DNA of 64,000 nucleotides from Klenkia soli (GTDB taxonomy: Bacteria > Actinomycetota > Actinomycetes > Mycobacteriales > Geodermatophilaceae). Where the stretch lies: contig NZ_FNIR01000009.1 of the NCBI RefSeq assembly GCF_900103975.1, positions 186,001 to 250,000 of the forward strand. The letters are read 5' to 3'. Positions 16,377-24,450 of the stretch are shown piece by piece. Made by a program: the position numbers and the translations under genes. The notes beneath the pieces are model-generated. The model saw nothing but the letters and a program-made list of their open reading frames with translations. It was not told where the DNA came from and did no database searches. Every line of letters begins with the position of its first letter. The first letter of the stretch is position 1.

Positions 16377-17968
16377 GCGGTCACCTCGCGGTAGTGGTCG
16401 GCGAGCCGCTGGCGCAGCACGTTCTTCTGCACCTTGCCGGTGGACGTGCGGGGCAGCTCGGTCAGGACGACGACCGCCTTGGGCACCTTGAAGCCGTCCA
16501 GGTGCGCCCGGACGGCGGTGAGCAGCTCGGCCTCGTCGATCGAGGCGCCCGGCTGGGCGACGACGACCGCGGTGATCGCCTCGGTCCAGCGCTCGTGCGG
16601 CAGCCCGACGGCGACCACCTCGGCGATCCGCGGGTCGGCGGCGTACAGCGCCCGCTCGACCTCGATCGAGGCCACGTTCTCACCACCGGTCTTGATGACG
16701 TCCTTGGACCGGTCGGCGAACCAGAGCACTCCGTCCGCGTCGAACCGGCCGATGTCGCCGGAGTGGAACCAGCCACCGGCGAACGCGGCCTCGGTGGCCG
16801 CCTCGTCGTGCAGGTAGCCGGTGAGCGCCTGCGGGCTGCGGTAGACGATCTCGCCCTGCTCGCCGGGGGCCACCCGCTCGCCGTCCGGACCCATCAGCGC
16901 CACCCGGACGCTGACCGTGGGGGTGCCGACGGCGCCGGCGTGGGTGAGCTGGTGCTCGGGCCGGAAGAGCGTGGTGGTCGGGCTCATCTCGGTCTGCCCG
17001 AAGAGCAGGAACATCTCGCAGCCGAGCACCTCGATCGCCCGGCGCAGCTGCGGCTCGGGCATCGGCGCCATGGCGTAGCAGGCCCGGCGCAGCGTGGAGA
17101 GGTCGCGGTCGGCGATGTCGGGGCGCTCGGTCAGGGCCCGGAACATCATCGGCAGGCCGAACACCTGGGTGATGCGCTCGGCCTCGATGGTGTCCAGCAG
17201 CCGGTCGGCGTCGAAGCCGCGGTGCACGACCAGCGTCGCCCCCAGGATCACCGCGGGGGTGCAGAAGCAGTTGAGCTGGGCGGTGTGGAACATCGGCATC
17301 ATCGCGACGAACCGGTCGTCGTCGGTCCAGCGTGCCTCGAGCGCCATGGTCAGCGACTCGACGACGACGGCCGTGTGGTTGCCGACCACGCCCTTCGGGG
17401 CCGAGGTGGTGCCCGAGGTGTAGAGGTAGGTCACCGGCGCGCGGTCCTCGACCAGCACCTCGACCGGCCCGTCGGCCCCCTCGAACTCCCCGATCGGCGT
17501 GGTGGCCCGGCCGGCGACGGTCCCCGGGACCGCTCCTCCCGTGCCGGGCGCGACCACGACGTCGGTGACGCCGTCCAGACCGTCGAGGGCCTGACCCACC
17601 CAGTCGGCGAGCTGGGTCTCGACCACGACCCCGCGGACGCCGGCGTGCCCGAGCACGTAGCCGGCCTCGTCGGGCCGCCAGCCCAGGTTGAGCGGGACGC
17701 AGACGACGCCGGCCTTCGCGCAGGCGTAGTAGACGGCGAGGAACTCGGCGCTGTTGCCCGAGGCCAGCGCCAGGGAGTCGCCGGGCGCGTAGCCGCGGTC
17801 GACCAGCCCGCGGGCCAGCCGGTCGGTCCAGCCGTCGAGCTCGCGGTAGGTGATCCGCCGGTCGCCGTCGACGAGCGCGACCTTGTCCGGCAGCCGGTCG
17901 GCGGTGCGGGTGAGGGTGTCGCCGACGTTGACCCGGTGCACCAGGTTGTCCTGCAGGGGGGTGGGCAT
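16373..17968 (-). CDS. AMP-forming acyl-CoA ligase
   Basis: A 531-residue ANL-superfamily adenylating enzyme. The ATP-binding loop YLYTSGTTSAPKG is at about residues 177-189, the motif FLLFGQTEMSP near 310, GGWFHSGDIGRFD near 405 and the catalytic C-terminal lysine in PRTSTGKVQK near 514. It converts a carboxylic acid to its acyl-CoA via an acyl-adenylate, the activating step for the acid fed to the dehydrogenase encoded 11 bases upstream. An AGGAGA lies about 7 bases before ATG 17968. In the terpene reading it corresponds to AtuH; substrate identity is inferred only from context. Confidence 0.9.
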   Translation of the reverse strand: MPTPLQDNLVHRVNVGDTLTRTADRLPDKVALVDGDRRITYRELDGWTDRLARGLVDRGYAPGDSLALASGNSAEFLAVYYACAKAGVVCVPLNLGWRPDEAGYVLGHAGVRGVVVETQLADWVGQALDGLDGVTDVVVAPGTGGAVPGTVAGRATTPIGEFEGADGPVEVLVEDRAPVTYLYTSGTTSAPKGVVGNHTAVVVESLTMALEARWTDDDRFVAMMPMFHTAQLNCFCTPAVILGATLVVHRGFDADRLLDTIEAERITQVFGLPMMFRALTERPDIADRDLSTLRRACYAMAPMPEPQLRRAIEVLGCEMFLLFGQTEMSPTTTLFRPEHQLTHAGAVGTPTVSVRVALMGPDGERVAPGEQGEIVYRSPQALTGYLHDEAATEAAFAGGWFHSGDIGRFDADGVLWFADRSKDVIKTGGENVASIEVERALYAADPRIAEVVAVGLPHERWTEAITAVVVAQPGASIDEAELLTAVRAHLDGFKVPKAVVVLTELPRTSTGKVQKNVLRQRLADHYREVTA

Positions 17969-17979
17969 CGCCGGTCTCC

Positions 17980-19134
17980 TCAGTACGAGCGGGGCAGGCC
18001 CAGGGTGTGCTGGGCGACGAAGTTGAGGACCATCTCCCGGTTCACCGGGGCGATCCGCAGCAGCCGGGCCAGCCCCCAGTAGGGCACCAGGCCGTACTCG
18101 GTGGACAGCCCGTTGCCGCCGTGGGTCTGGATCGCGGCGTCGACGGCACCGAGCGCCGCCTCGGCCGCGGCGTACTTGGCCATGTTCGAGGCCTCCCCCG
18201 CGGGCACCCCGGAGTCGTGCGCCCAGGCGGCCTTGCGGGTCATCAGCGCGGCCAGCTCGGTCTCGATCGCGGCCTTGGCCAGGGGGTGCGAGACGCCCTG
18301 GTGGGCACCGATCGGCGCCTTCCACACGGTGCGCTGGTTGGCGTACTCGGCTGCCTTGCCCAGCGCGTACCGGGCGATGCCGACGCACAGCGCCGCGCCG
18401 GTGATGCGCTCGGGGTTGAGCCCGTGGAACACCTGGGCGAACCCGGCGCCCACCTCGCCGACGACCATCTCGGGCCCGACCCGGACGTCGTCGAAGAACA
18501 GCGTGAACTGGCGCTCGGGCAGCATCGCGTCGACCGGCAGCGGCTGGGCGACCAGGCCGGGGGCGTCGGTGGGCACCAGGAACAGCGACATCTGGGCCTT
18601 GCCGCTCACCTCGTCGGTGCCGGTGCGGGCCACGACCATGAGCGCCTGCGCCTCGTCGACGCCGGAGATGTAGTACTTCGTGCCGGAGATCAGCCAGTCG
18701 TCGCCGTCGCGGCGGGCGCTGGTGGCGAGCTGGTGGCTGTTGGAGCCGGCGCCGGGCTCGGTGATCGCGAAGACCACCTTGCTCGTGCCGTCGGCCAGGC
18801 CGGGCAGCCAGCGCTGCTTCTGCTCGTCGTCGCCGAACCGGGTGATCACCTCGGCCGAGATGGCGGCCGACACCAGGAGCAGCAGCATCGGGCAGCCCTG
18901 CGCGGCGATCTCCTCGCAGACGATGGCCAGCTCGACCAGCCCGCCGCCCCCGCCGCCGTACTCCTCGGGCACGTTGATCCCGATGAACCCGGCCTTGGCC
19001 AGGTCCGCCCACAGCTCGGTCAGCGGCTCGTGCTTCGCCGCGCGCTCCACGTAGTAGGCGCTGCCGTAGCGGGCGGCGATCTGCCCCACGGTCTCGCGCA
19101 GGGCCTGCAGCTCCGGCTTCTCGGCGAACTCCAT
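17980..19134 (-). CDS. Acyl-CoA dehydrogenase
   Basis: A 384-residue flavoprotein, the first gene of the minus-strand operon. It has the FAD/substrate motif FAITEPGAGSNSHQL (about residues 118-132), the loop WLISGTKYYISG, and a C-terminal helix QTHGGNGLSTEYGLVPYWGLARL. The usual catalytic block RxYEGT is RIAPVNREM here, as in a FadE subgroup that keeps the base elsewhere. It introduces the alpha,beta double bond before carboxylation and would be AtuD-like (citronellyl-CoA) or isovaleryl-CoA-like. ATG 19134 has GGAG with 7 bases spacing and sits just before the conserved start FAEKPELQALRETVG; an upstream in-frame start at 19224 is rejected. Confidence 0.9.
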   Translation of the reverse strand: MEFAEKPELQALRETVGQIAARYGSAYYVERAAKHEPLTELWADLAKAGFIGINVPEEYGGGGGGLVELAIVCEEIAAQGCPMLLLLVSAAISAEVITRFGDDEQKQRWLPGLADGTSKVVFAITEPGAGSNSHQLATSARRDGDDWLISGTKYYISGVDEAQALMVVARTGTDEVSGKAQMSLFLVPTDAPGLVAQPLPVDAMLPERQFTLFFDDVRVGPEMVVGEVGAGFAQVFHGLNPERITGAALCVGIARYALGKAAEYANQRTVWKAPIGAHQGVSHPLAKAAIETELAALMTRKAAWAHDSGVPAGEASNMAKYAAAEAALGAVDAAIQTHGGNGLSTEYGLVPYWGLARLLRIAPVNREMVLNFVAQHTLGLPRSY

Positions 19135-19144
19135 GACGCACTCC

Positions 19145-19164
19145 AGTGTGATCGGTCGTTCACT
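19145..19164. promoter_or_regulatory. Weak dyad in the ACAD/ligase divergent region
   Basis: AGTGTGATCGGTCGTTCACT holds short inverted arms (AGTG/CACT and GTGA/TCAC) 11-30 bases upstream of the acyl-CoA dehydrogenase start. A related GGTCG...TTCACT string recurs near 19254-19268 before the divergent ligase gene. It is a possible site for the operon's TetR protein; arms this short could arise by chance. Confidence 0.3.
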
Positions 19165-19316
19165 ACGGCCCGACCATAGCGCCCCGGTCGGCGAACAACC
19201 AGGGCTTGCTGTGGCACCGCTCACGCGCAGGTCTTGACGGCGGAGGGTGCAGTGGTCGACGGTTCACTCCGGACGACGCCGAGCGACGACGCCGGCGCGG
19301 GACCGAGGAGCGCACC

Positions 19317-21011
19317 GTGGCCATCGACGTCGAGAGCCTGTACGACCGCCGGGCGGACGACCGCTGGAACCGCACCAGCGTCGGCGACGTCCTCGAGCGG
19401 TTGACGTACAGCCGGCCCGACCGGGTGGCGATCACCGGCTGGGCCGGCGCCTTCGGCGACCCGGCGTTCGAACGGCTCACCTACCGCGAGGCGGCCGCGG
19501 TGGTCGAGCGGGTGGCCAACGGGCTGCTCGCCGCCGGGCTGCAGCGCGGCGACCGGGTGCTGCTGGTCTGCGAGAACTCGGTCGAGGCCTACCTGACCAA
19601 GCTCGGGGCGGCCCGGGCCGGGCTGGTGTCTGTGCCGCTCAACCCGTCGCTGGCGCCGGACGTCGTGGCGCAGCTGGTCGAGCTCGCGCAGCCCCGGTTC
19701 GCCGTCGTCGACGCCGAGCTGTGGGAGCACGTGCGGCCGGCCTTCGCCGACCAGGGTCTGCGGGTGGACGTGACCATCCCGATCGGGGGCGGACCGGTCG
19801 AGGGCTCCGTGGCCTTCGCCGACTTCGTCGCCGCGCAGACGACCGAGGACGCCGGGGCCACCGTCCACGGCGACGACATCTGGGAGATCCTCTTCACCTC
19901 GGGGACGACGGCGCTGCCCAAGGGCGTGATGCTCTCGCACCACTACGCGCACTTCGGGGCGTACTCGTTCGCCCTGTCGATGACCCGCGGGCTGGCCGTC
20001 GAGGCCGACCTGGTGCAGGTGGCCTTCCTGCCGGTGATCTACCACGTCGCCGACCAGTGCCTGTCGCTGTCGGCGTTCCTCTCGGGCGGTCGGCTGGTGC
20101 TCGGGCGGCGTCCGGTCCCGGCCGAGATGGCCGCGGCGGTGCAGCAGGAGTCGGGCACCTGCATCTGGGGCGGCTCGCCGCAGCTGGTGAAGGCCTTCGC
20201 CGCTGCGCTGGCCGCCGAGGTCGGCGACGGTCCGCGCAGCCCGCTGCGGGTCGTCGTCTACGGGTGGGGCGCCGTCGAGGCCGGCGTCCGGTCCTCGCTG
20301 CGGGCCAGCTGCGGCGACGACCTGACGCTGATGGGCATCTTCGGGCAGACCGAGGCGATCAGCTGCCACCGGTTCTGGCCGGCCACCGAGGAGGCCAAGG
20401 TGGCCGCGGCCGGGACGTCGCTGAACTACGTGGGCATCCCCAACCCGCTGCTGTCCTCGATCGTGATGGACGTCGACGGCAGCTCGCTCATGGAGCAGCC
20501 CGGCGTCCCCGGCGAGGCGGTGTACCGCTCCCCCGCCGTGACCGCCGGCTACTACCGGGACCGGGCCGCCACCGAGGAGGCCTTCCGGTACGGCTGGTTC
20601 CACTCGGGCGACAGCTGCGTGGTCGACGAGGACGGCCTGCGGATCATGGTCGACCGGTACAAGGACATCATCAAGAGCGGCGGCGAGAACGTCTCGAGCC
20701 TGCGGGTCGAGGCGCTGCTGCACGAGCACCCGCAGGTCACGAAGGCCGCCGTCGTCGGGCTGCGGCACGACCGGTGGGGCGAGGCGGTGACGGCGGTCGT
20801 CGTCCGGGCGCCGGGGGCGACGGTCACCGAGCGCGAGCTGGTCGACTGGTGCCGCGAGCGGCTGGCCGGCTTCGAGACGCCGAAGGCCGTGCTGTTCAGC
20901 GACGCGCTGCCCGAGACCGTGGGCGGCAAGGTGCTCAAGTACAAGCTCCGCCAGGCCATGGCCGACCTCTACGACGACACCGCCGCCGACCTCGCCCCCA
21001 CTCCCCGCTGA
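19317..21011 (+). CDS. AMP-forming acyl-CoA ligase, divergent copy
   Basis: A 564-residue adenylating enzyme of the same superfamily as the operon ligase but clearly different in sequence. Its ATP loop is EILFTSGTTALPKGVM (about residues 189-204), then MGIFGQTEAISC, YGWFHSGDSCVVD and ETVGGKVLKYKLRQ with the C-terminal lysine. It is divergent from the acyl-CoA dehydrogenase gene across 182 bases, so both may answer to the same regulator. GTG 19317 has GAGGAG 6 bases upstream, whereas earlier in-frame starts (19206) lack a site and domain similarity. Substrate is unknown; fatty, terpenoid or aromatic acids are all possible. Confidence 0.88.
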   Translation: MAIDVESLYDRRADDRWNRTSVGDVLERLTYSRPDRVAITGWAGAFGDPAFERLTYREAAAVVERVANGLLAAGLQRGDRVLLVCENSVEAYLTKLGAARAGLVSVPLNPSLAPDVVAQLVELAQPRFAVVDAELWEHVRPAFADQGLRVDVTIPIGGGPVEGSVAFADFVAAQTTEDAGATVHGDDIWEILFTSGTTALPKGVMLSHHYAHFGAYSFALSMTRGLAVEADLVQVAFLPVIYHVADQCLSLSAFLSGGRLVLGRRPVPAEMAAAVQQESGTCIWGGSPQLVKAFAAALAAEVGDGPRSPLRVVVYGWGAVEAGVRSSLRASCGDDLTLMGIFGQTEAISCHRFWPATEEAKVAAAGTSLNYVGIPNPLLSSIVMDVDGSSLMEQPGVPGEAVYRSPAVTAGYYRDRAATEEAFRYGWFHSGDSCVVDEDGLRIMVDRYKDIIKSGGENVSSLRVEALLHEHPQVTKAAVVGLRHDRWGEAVTAVVVRAPGATVTERELVDWCRERLAGFETPKAVLFSDALPETVGGKVLKYKLRQAMADLYDDTAADLAPTPR

Positions 21012-21023
21012 CGTCGCCCGGCG

Positions 21024-22649
21024 CTAGTGGGGGACGGCTTTCTCGGCGCCGATGCCGGTGAGGGAGCGCACCTCCAGCTCGGCGTACTTGTCCACGTCCG
21101 GCTTCTCCTTCGACAGCATCGTCCCGAGCCAGCCCAGGAAGAAGGCCAGCGGGATCGAGACCAGGCCCGGGTTGTTCAGCGGGAACCAGGAGAACCCGTC
21201 GCCCTGGATCAGCGACGGCGAGACCCCGGTGACCGGGTTGACCGGCGCACCCGAGACGACCGGGGAGAAGACGATCAGGACCAGGCAGGAGATCAGCCCG
21301 CCGTAGATCGACCACAGCGCGCCCTGGGTGGTGAACCGCTTCCAGAACAGCGTGTAGAGGATCGTCGGCAGGTTCGCCGAGGCGGCGACGGCGAAGGCCA
21401 GCGCCACCAGGAAGGCGATGTTGAGCCCGGCCTGCAGCGCCAGGATGCCCAGCCCGATCGCGACCGCGCCGATGACCACCGAGGTGATCCGGGCGACCCG
21501 CACCTCCTGCTTGCCGGTGGCCGACCCCTTCTTGACCACCGAGTTGTAGATGTCGTGCGCGAAGGACGCCGACGCGGTGATCGTCAGCCCGGCGACCACG
21601 GCCAGGATGGTGGCGAACGCGACCCCGGCGATGATGCCCAGCAGCACGGTGCCGCCCAGCTCGAAGGCCAGCAGCGGGGCCGCGGAGTTCACCGCGCCGG
21701 GAGCGGCCAGGATCTCGTCGGCCCCCACCAGGGCACCGGCGCCGTAGCCGATGACCAGGCTGAACAGGTAGAAGAACCCGATCAACCAGATCGCCCAGAC
21801 CACGGACTTCCGGGCGTCCTTCGCCGTGGGCACGGTGTAGAAGCGCATGAGCACGTGCGGCAGCCCCGCCGTCCCCAGCACGAGCGCGAGCCCGAGCGAG
21901 ACGAAGTCCAGCTTCGAGGTGCCGGTCGCGCCGTACTGGCCCATCGGGGAGAGCACGTCGCGCGGGGTGGCCTGCTGGGCCGCGGTGTCGGCGGCCCCGC
22001 CGAGCAGCGAGGACAGGTTGAACCCGTACTTCCCCAGCACCCAGACCGTCATCACGAACGCGCCGGCGATGAGCAGCGTCGCCTTGATCAGCTGCACGTA
22101 GGTGGTGCCGCGCATGCCGCCGACCAGCACGTAGAAGATCATCAGCGCGCCGACGACCACGACCGTGGCGGCCTGCGCCCCGGCGCCGCTGATGCCCAGC
22201 AGCAGGGTGACCAGCCCGCCGGCGCCGGCCATCTGGGCCAGCAGGTAGAACAGCGAGACCGCGAGCGTCGAGAGCGCCGCCGCGGTGCGCACCGGGCCCT
22301 GCCGCATCCGGAAGGCCAGGACGTCGGCCATGGTGAACCGGGCGGTGTTGCGCAGCAGCTCGGCGACCAGCAGCAGGGCCACCAGCCAGGCGACCAGGAA
22401 GCCGATCGAGTAGAGGAAGCCGTCGTAGCCGTAGACGGCGATGGCGCCGGCGATGCCCAGGAACGAGGCCGCCGAGAGGTAGTCACCGGCGATGGCCAGC
22501 CCGTTCTGGGTGCCCGAGATGTTCCGGCCGGCGGCGTAGAAGTCGGCGGCGCTGGCGTTGGTGCGGCTGGCCCGGAAGGTGATGACCAGGGTGATCAGGA
22601 CGAAGACGCCGAAGATCGAGATGTTGATGACCGGGTTGCCGATGGTCAC
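21024..22649 (-). CDS. Cation/acetate symporter (SSS family, ActP-like)
   Basis: A 541-residue sodium:solute symporter with about 13 hydrophobic helices. The N-terminal block ADFYAAGRNISGTQNGLAIAGDYLSAASFLGIAG is diagnostic of ActP-type acetate permeases, and GGMRGTTYVQLIKATLLIAG and GLPHVLMRFYTVPTAKDARKS follow in order. It imports short monocarboxylates (acetate, perhaps pyruvate or propionate) with a cation. GTG 22649 overlaps the stop of the DUF485 gene by 4 bases, the same yjcH-actP arrangement as in enterobacteria. It is convergent with the ligase gene, with a 12-base gap. Confidence 0.92.
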   Translation of the reverse strand: MTIGNPVINISIFGVFVLITLVITFRASRTNASAADFYAAGRNISGTQNGLAIAGDYLSAASFLGIAGAIAVYGYDGFLYSIGFLVAWLVALLLVAELLRNTARFTMADVLAFRMRQGPVRTAAALSTLAVSLFYLLAQMAGAGGLVTLLLGISGAGAQAATVVVVGALMIFYVLVGGMRGTTYVQLIKATLLIAGAFVMTVWVLGKYGFNLSSLLGGAADTAAQQATPRDVLSPMGQYGATGTSKLDFVSLGLALVLGTAGLPHVLMRFYTVPTAKDARKSVVWAIWLIGFFYLFSLVIGYGAGALVGADEILAAPGAVNSAAPLLAFELGGTVLLGIIAGVAFATILAVVAGLTITASASFAHDIYNSVVKKGSATGKQEVRVARITSVVIGAVAIGLGILALQAGLNIAFLVALAFAVAASANLPTILYTLFWKRFTTQGALWSIYGGLISCLVLIVFSPVVSGAPVNPVTGVSPSLIQGDGFSWFPLNNPGLVSIPLAFFLGWLGTMLSKEKPDVDKYAELEVRSLTGIGAEKAVPH

Positions 22650-23002
22650 TGCTGGCCCTCCGACCGGTACTCGTGGGCCTCGAGCCGCTCGCGCATCTCG
22701 TCGGCGACCGGGTCGGTCTGCCGGGAGGAGTACGCGACGTAGAGCTGGGTGATGAGGAACGTCGTCACGAACTGGCCGAGCCCGAGCACGATGCCGAGGT
22801 TCACGTCCCCGAACACGTGGGTGCTCATCAGGTCGACCGCATAGGTCGAGAGCAGCACGTACAGCAGGTACCAGGCCAGGAAGGCCACGGTCATCGGGAC
22901 GGCGAACCGCCGGAAGCGGCGCCGGAGCTCGGTGAACTCCGGGGAGTCCTGGGCCTGCCGGTACTCCTCGGGGGTGAGCAGGCGGCGTTCGGGTTCGGTC
23001 AC
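22646..23002 (-). CDS. DUF485 small membrane protein (YjcH-like)
   Basis: A 118-residue protein with a soluble N-terminal helix (SPEFTELRRRFRRFAVPMT) followed by two membrane helices, FLAWYLLYVLLSTYAV and NLGIVLGLGQFVTTFLITQLYVAY, and a charged tail. This is the DUF485 layout that always precedes ActP-type symporters. It is probably an accessory subunit, but its role is not defined. GTG 23002 has GAGGTG 7 bases upstream and is preferred over an in-frame start at 23017. It leads the two-gene operon and is divergent from the phosphate transporter. Confidence 0.88.
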   Translation of the reverse strand: MTEPERRLLTPEEYRQAQDSPEFTELRRRFRRFAVPMTVAFLAWYLLYVLLSTYAVDLMSTHVFGDVNLGIVLGLGQFVTTFLITQLYVAYSSRQTDPVADEMRERLEAHEYRSEGQQ

Positions 23003-23118
23003 GGGGAGACACCTCACTGTGGATCCGCTGTGTGATCGCCGACACTAGAGGGTGCCGTTCATCTGCGCTTCACCCGCGCGTAGGTGCGCCGGGCAACCAC
23101 CCGGCCCACGCTCGCGCC

Positions 23119-24375
23119 GTGGACCTCGCGCTGTGGACGCTCGTCGGGCTGATCGCCCTCGCCCTGCTCTTCGACTACACCAACGGGTTCCACGACGCGG
23201 CGAACTCGATCGCCACCGTCGTCGCCACCCGGGTGCTGAAGCCCCGCTGGGCGGTGGCCTGGGCCGCGGGCTGGAACTGCGTCGCGTTCTTCTTCGTGGG
23301 CACGGCGGTGGCCAACACCGTGGGCTCCACGGTGCAGACCGAGTTCTTCGGGCCGGCCGTCGTGTTCGCCGCCCTGCTGGGGGCGATCGTCTGGAACTTC
23401 ACCTCCTGGCACCTGGGCCTGCCGACGTCCAGCTCGCACGCCCTGGTCGGCGGCCTCGTCGGCGCCGGGCTCGCCGCGGGTGGGCTGGCCGCGATCAAGG
23501 GCGAGAGCGTGGAGAAGACCGCGCTGTTCATCGTGGTCTCGCCGGTGGCCGGGCTGCTGCTGGGCGGGCTGGCCATGACCCTGCTGCGGCTGGCGCTGCG
23601 CCGGGCCGACGTCCCCACCACCGAGAAGCGTTTCCGGATCCTGCAGCTGGCCTCCTCGGCGGCGGTGTCGCTGGCCCACGGCGGCAACGACGCGCAGAAG
23701 ACGATGGGGGTGATCGCCGCGCTGCTGGTCAGCACCGGGTACCTGCAGGCCGGCGCCGACGGGAAGCTGCCCATCCCGCTGTGGGTGGTGCTCGTCGCCT
23801 ACGCCGCGATCGCCGCGGGCACGCTGTCCGGCGGCTGGCGGATCGTCCGCACCATGGGCTCGAGCATCACCCAGCTGCGGCCGGTCAGCGGGTTCGCCGC
23901 CGAGACGGCGGCCGCGGTGGCCATCTTCGGCTCGACCGCCCTGGGTGCCCCGGTGTCGACCACGCACACCGTGGCCGGGGCGATCACCGGCGTGGGGGGG
24001 ACCAACCGCGGGGCCACCGTGCACTGGTCGGTGTTCGGCCGGCTGACCATCGCCTGGGTGGTCACCATGCCCGCCGCGGGGATCGTCGCCGCGGTCGGCT
24101 ACTGGCTCACCACGGCGCTGCCGCACCCGGTCTCGGCCGTGCTGGTCACCCTGGTGCTCGTCGTCCTGGTCGGCGCACTCGCGGTGGCGCTGCGGGCCGC
24201 GCCGAAGGCCGGCGACGTGGCCCCCGGGGACGACGAGGAGATGGCGCTGCCGCTGCGCACCGGCGCGGGCTCGGTGATCGACGTCCGCGGGGTGCCGGCC
24301 AGCCGGGAGGTCCTGGCCGCCGGCGGTGACCTGGACGCCGCCGAGGCCGCCGCCCGCCGGCCCGTCCCGCTCTGA
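23119..24375 (+). CDS. Low-affinity inorganic phosphate transporter (PiT family)
   Basis: A 418-residue membrane protein with the duplicated PiT signatures: NGFHDAANSIATVVATRVL at residues 22-40, and its C-terminal counterpart SLAHGGNDAQKTMGVIAALL near residue 190. SWHLGLPTSSSHALVGGLVGAG and APVSTTHTVAGAITGVG are the paired re-entrant loops. It brings in metal-phosphate with protons. The acidic cytoplasmic tail (about 45 residues) is variable. GTG 23119 sits directly at the first helix and has no clear ribosome site, so a leaderless message is possible. No PhoU-type partner gene is adjacent. Confidence 0.92.
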   Translation: MDLALWTLVGLIALALLFDYTNGFHDAANSIATVVATRVLKPRWAVAWAAGWNCVAFFFVGTAVANTVGSTVQTEFFGPAVVFAALLGAIVWNFTSWHLGLPTSSSHALVGGLVGAGLAAGGLAAIKGESVEKTALFIVVSPVAGLLLGGLAMTLLRLALRRADVPTTEKRFRILQLASSAAVSLAHGGNDAQKTMGVIAALLVSTGYLQAGADGKLPIPLWVVLVAYAAIAAGTLSGGWRIVRTMGSSITQLRPVSGFAAETAAAVAIFGSTALGAPVSTTHTVAGAITGVGGTNRGATVHWSVFGRLTIAWVVTMPAAGIVAAVGYWLTTALPHPVSAVLVTLVLVVLVGALAVALRAAPKAGDVAPGDDEEMALPLRTGAGSVIDVRGVPASREVLAAGGDLDAAEAAARRPVPL

Positions 24376-24450
24376 GACCCGGGCCCGGGACCGCCCGAAG
24401 ACGTCACGCCGGGGCAACACGGCGGGAACGCGCGGGCGGTTCCATGGGTC

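Noticed and set aside
19135-19224. Upstream start (19224) for the acyl-CoA dehydrogenase
   Set aside because: The extra 30 residues lack similarity to the family, while ATG 19134 has a proper ribosome site just before the conserved start.
16373-21011. The two adenylating enzymes as parts of a non-ribosomal peptide system
   Set aside because: Neither is followed by a carrier or condensation domain; context and length are those of acyl-CoA ligases.
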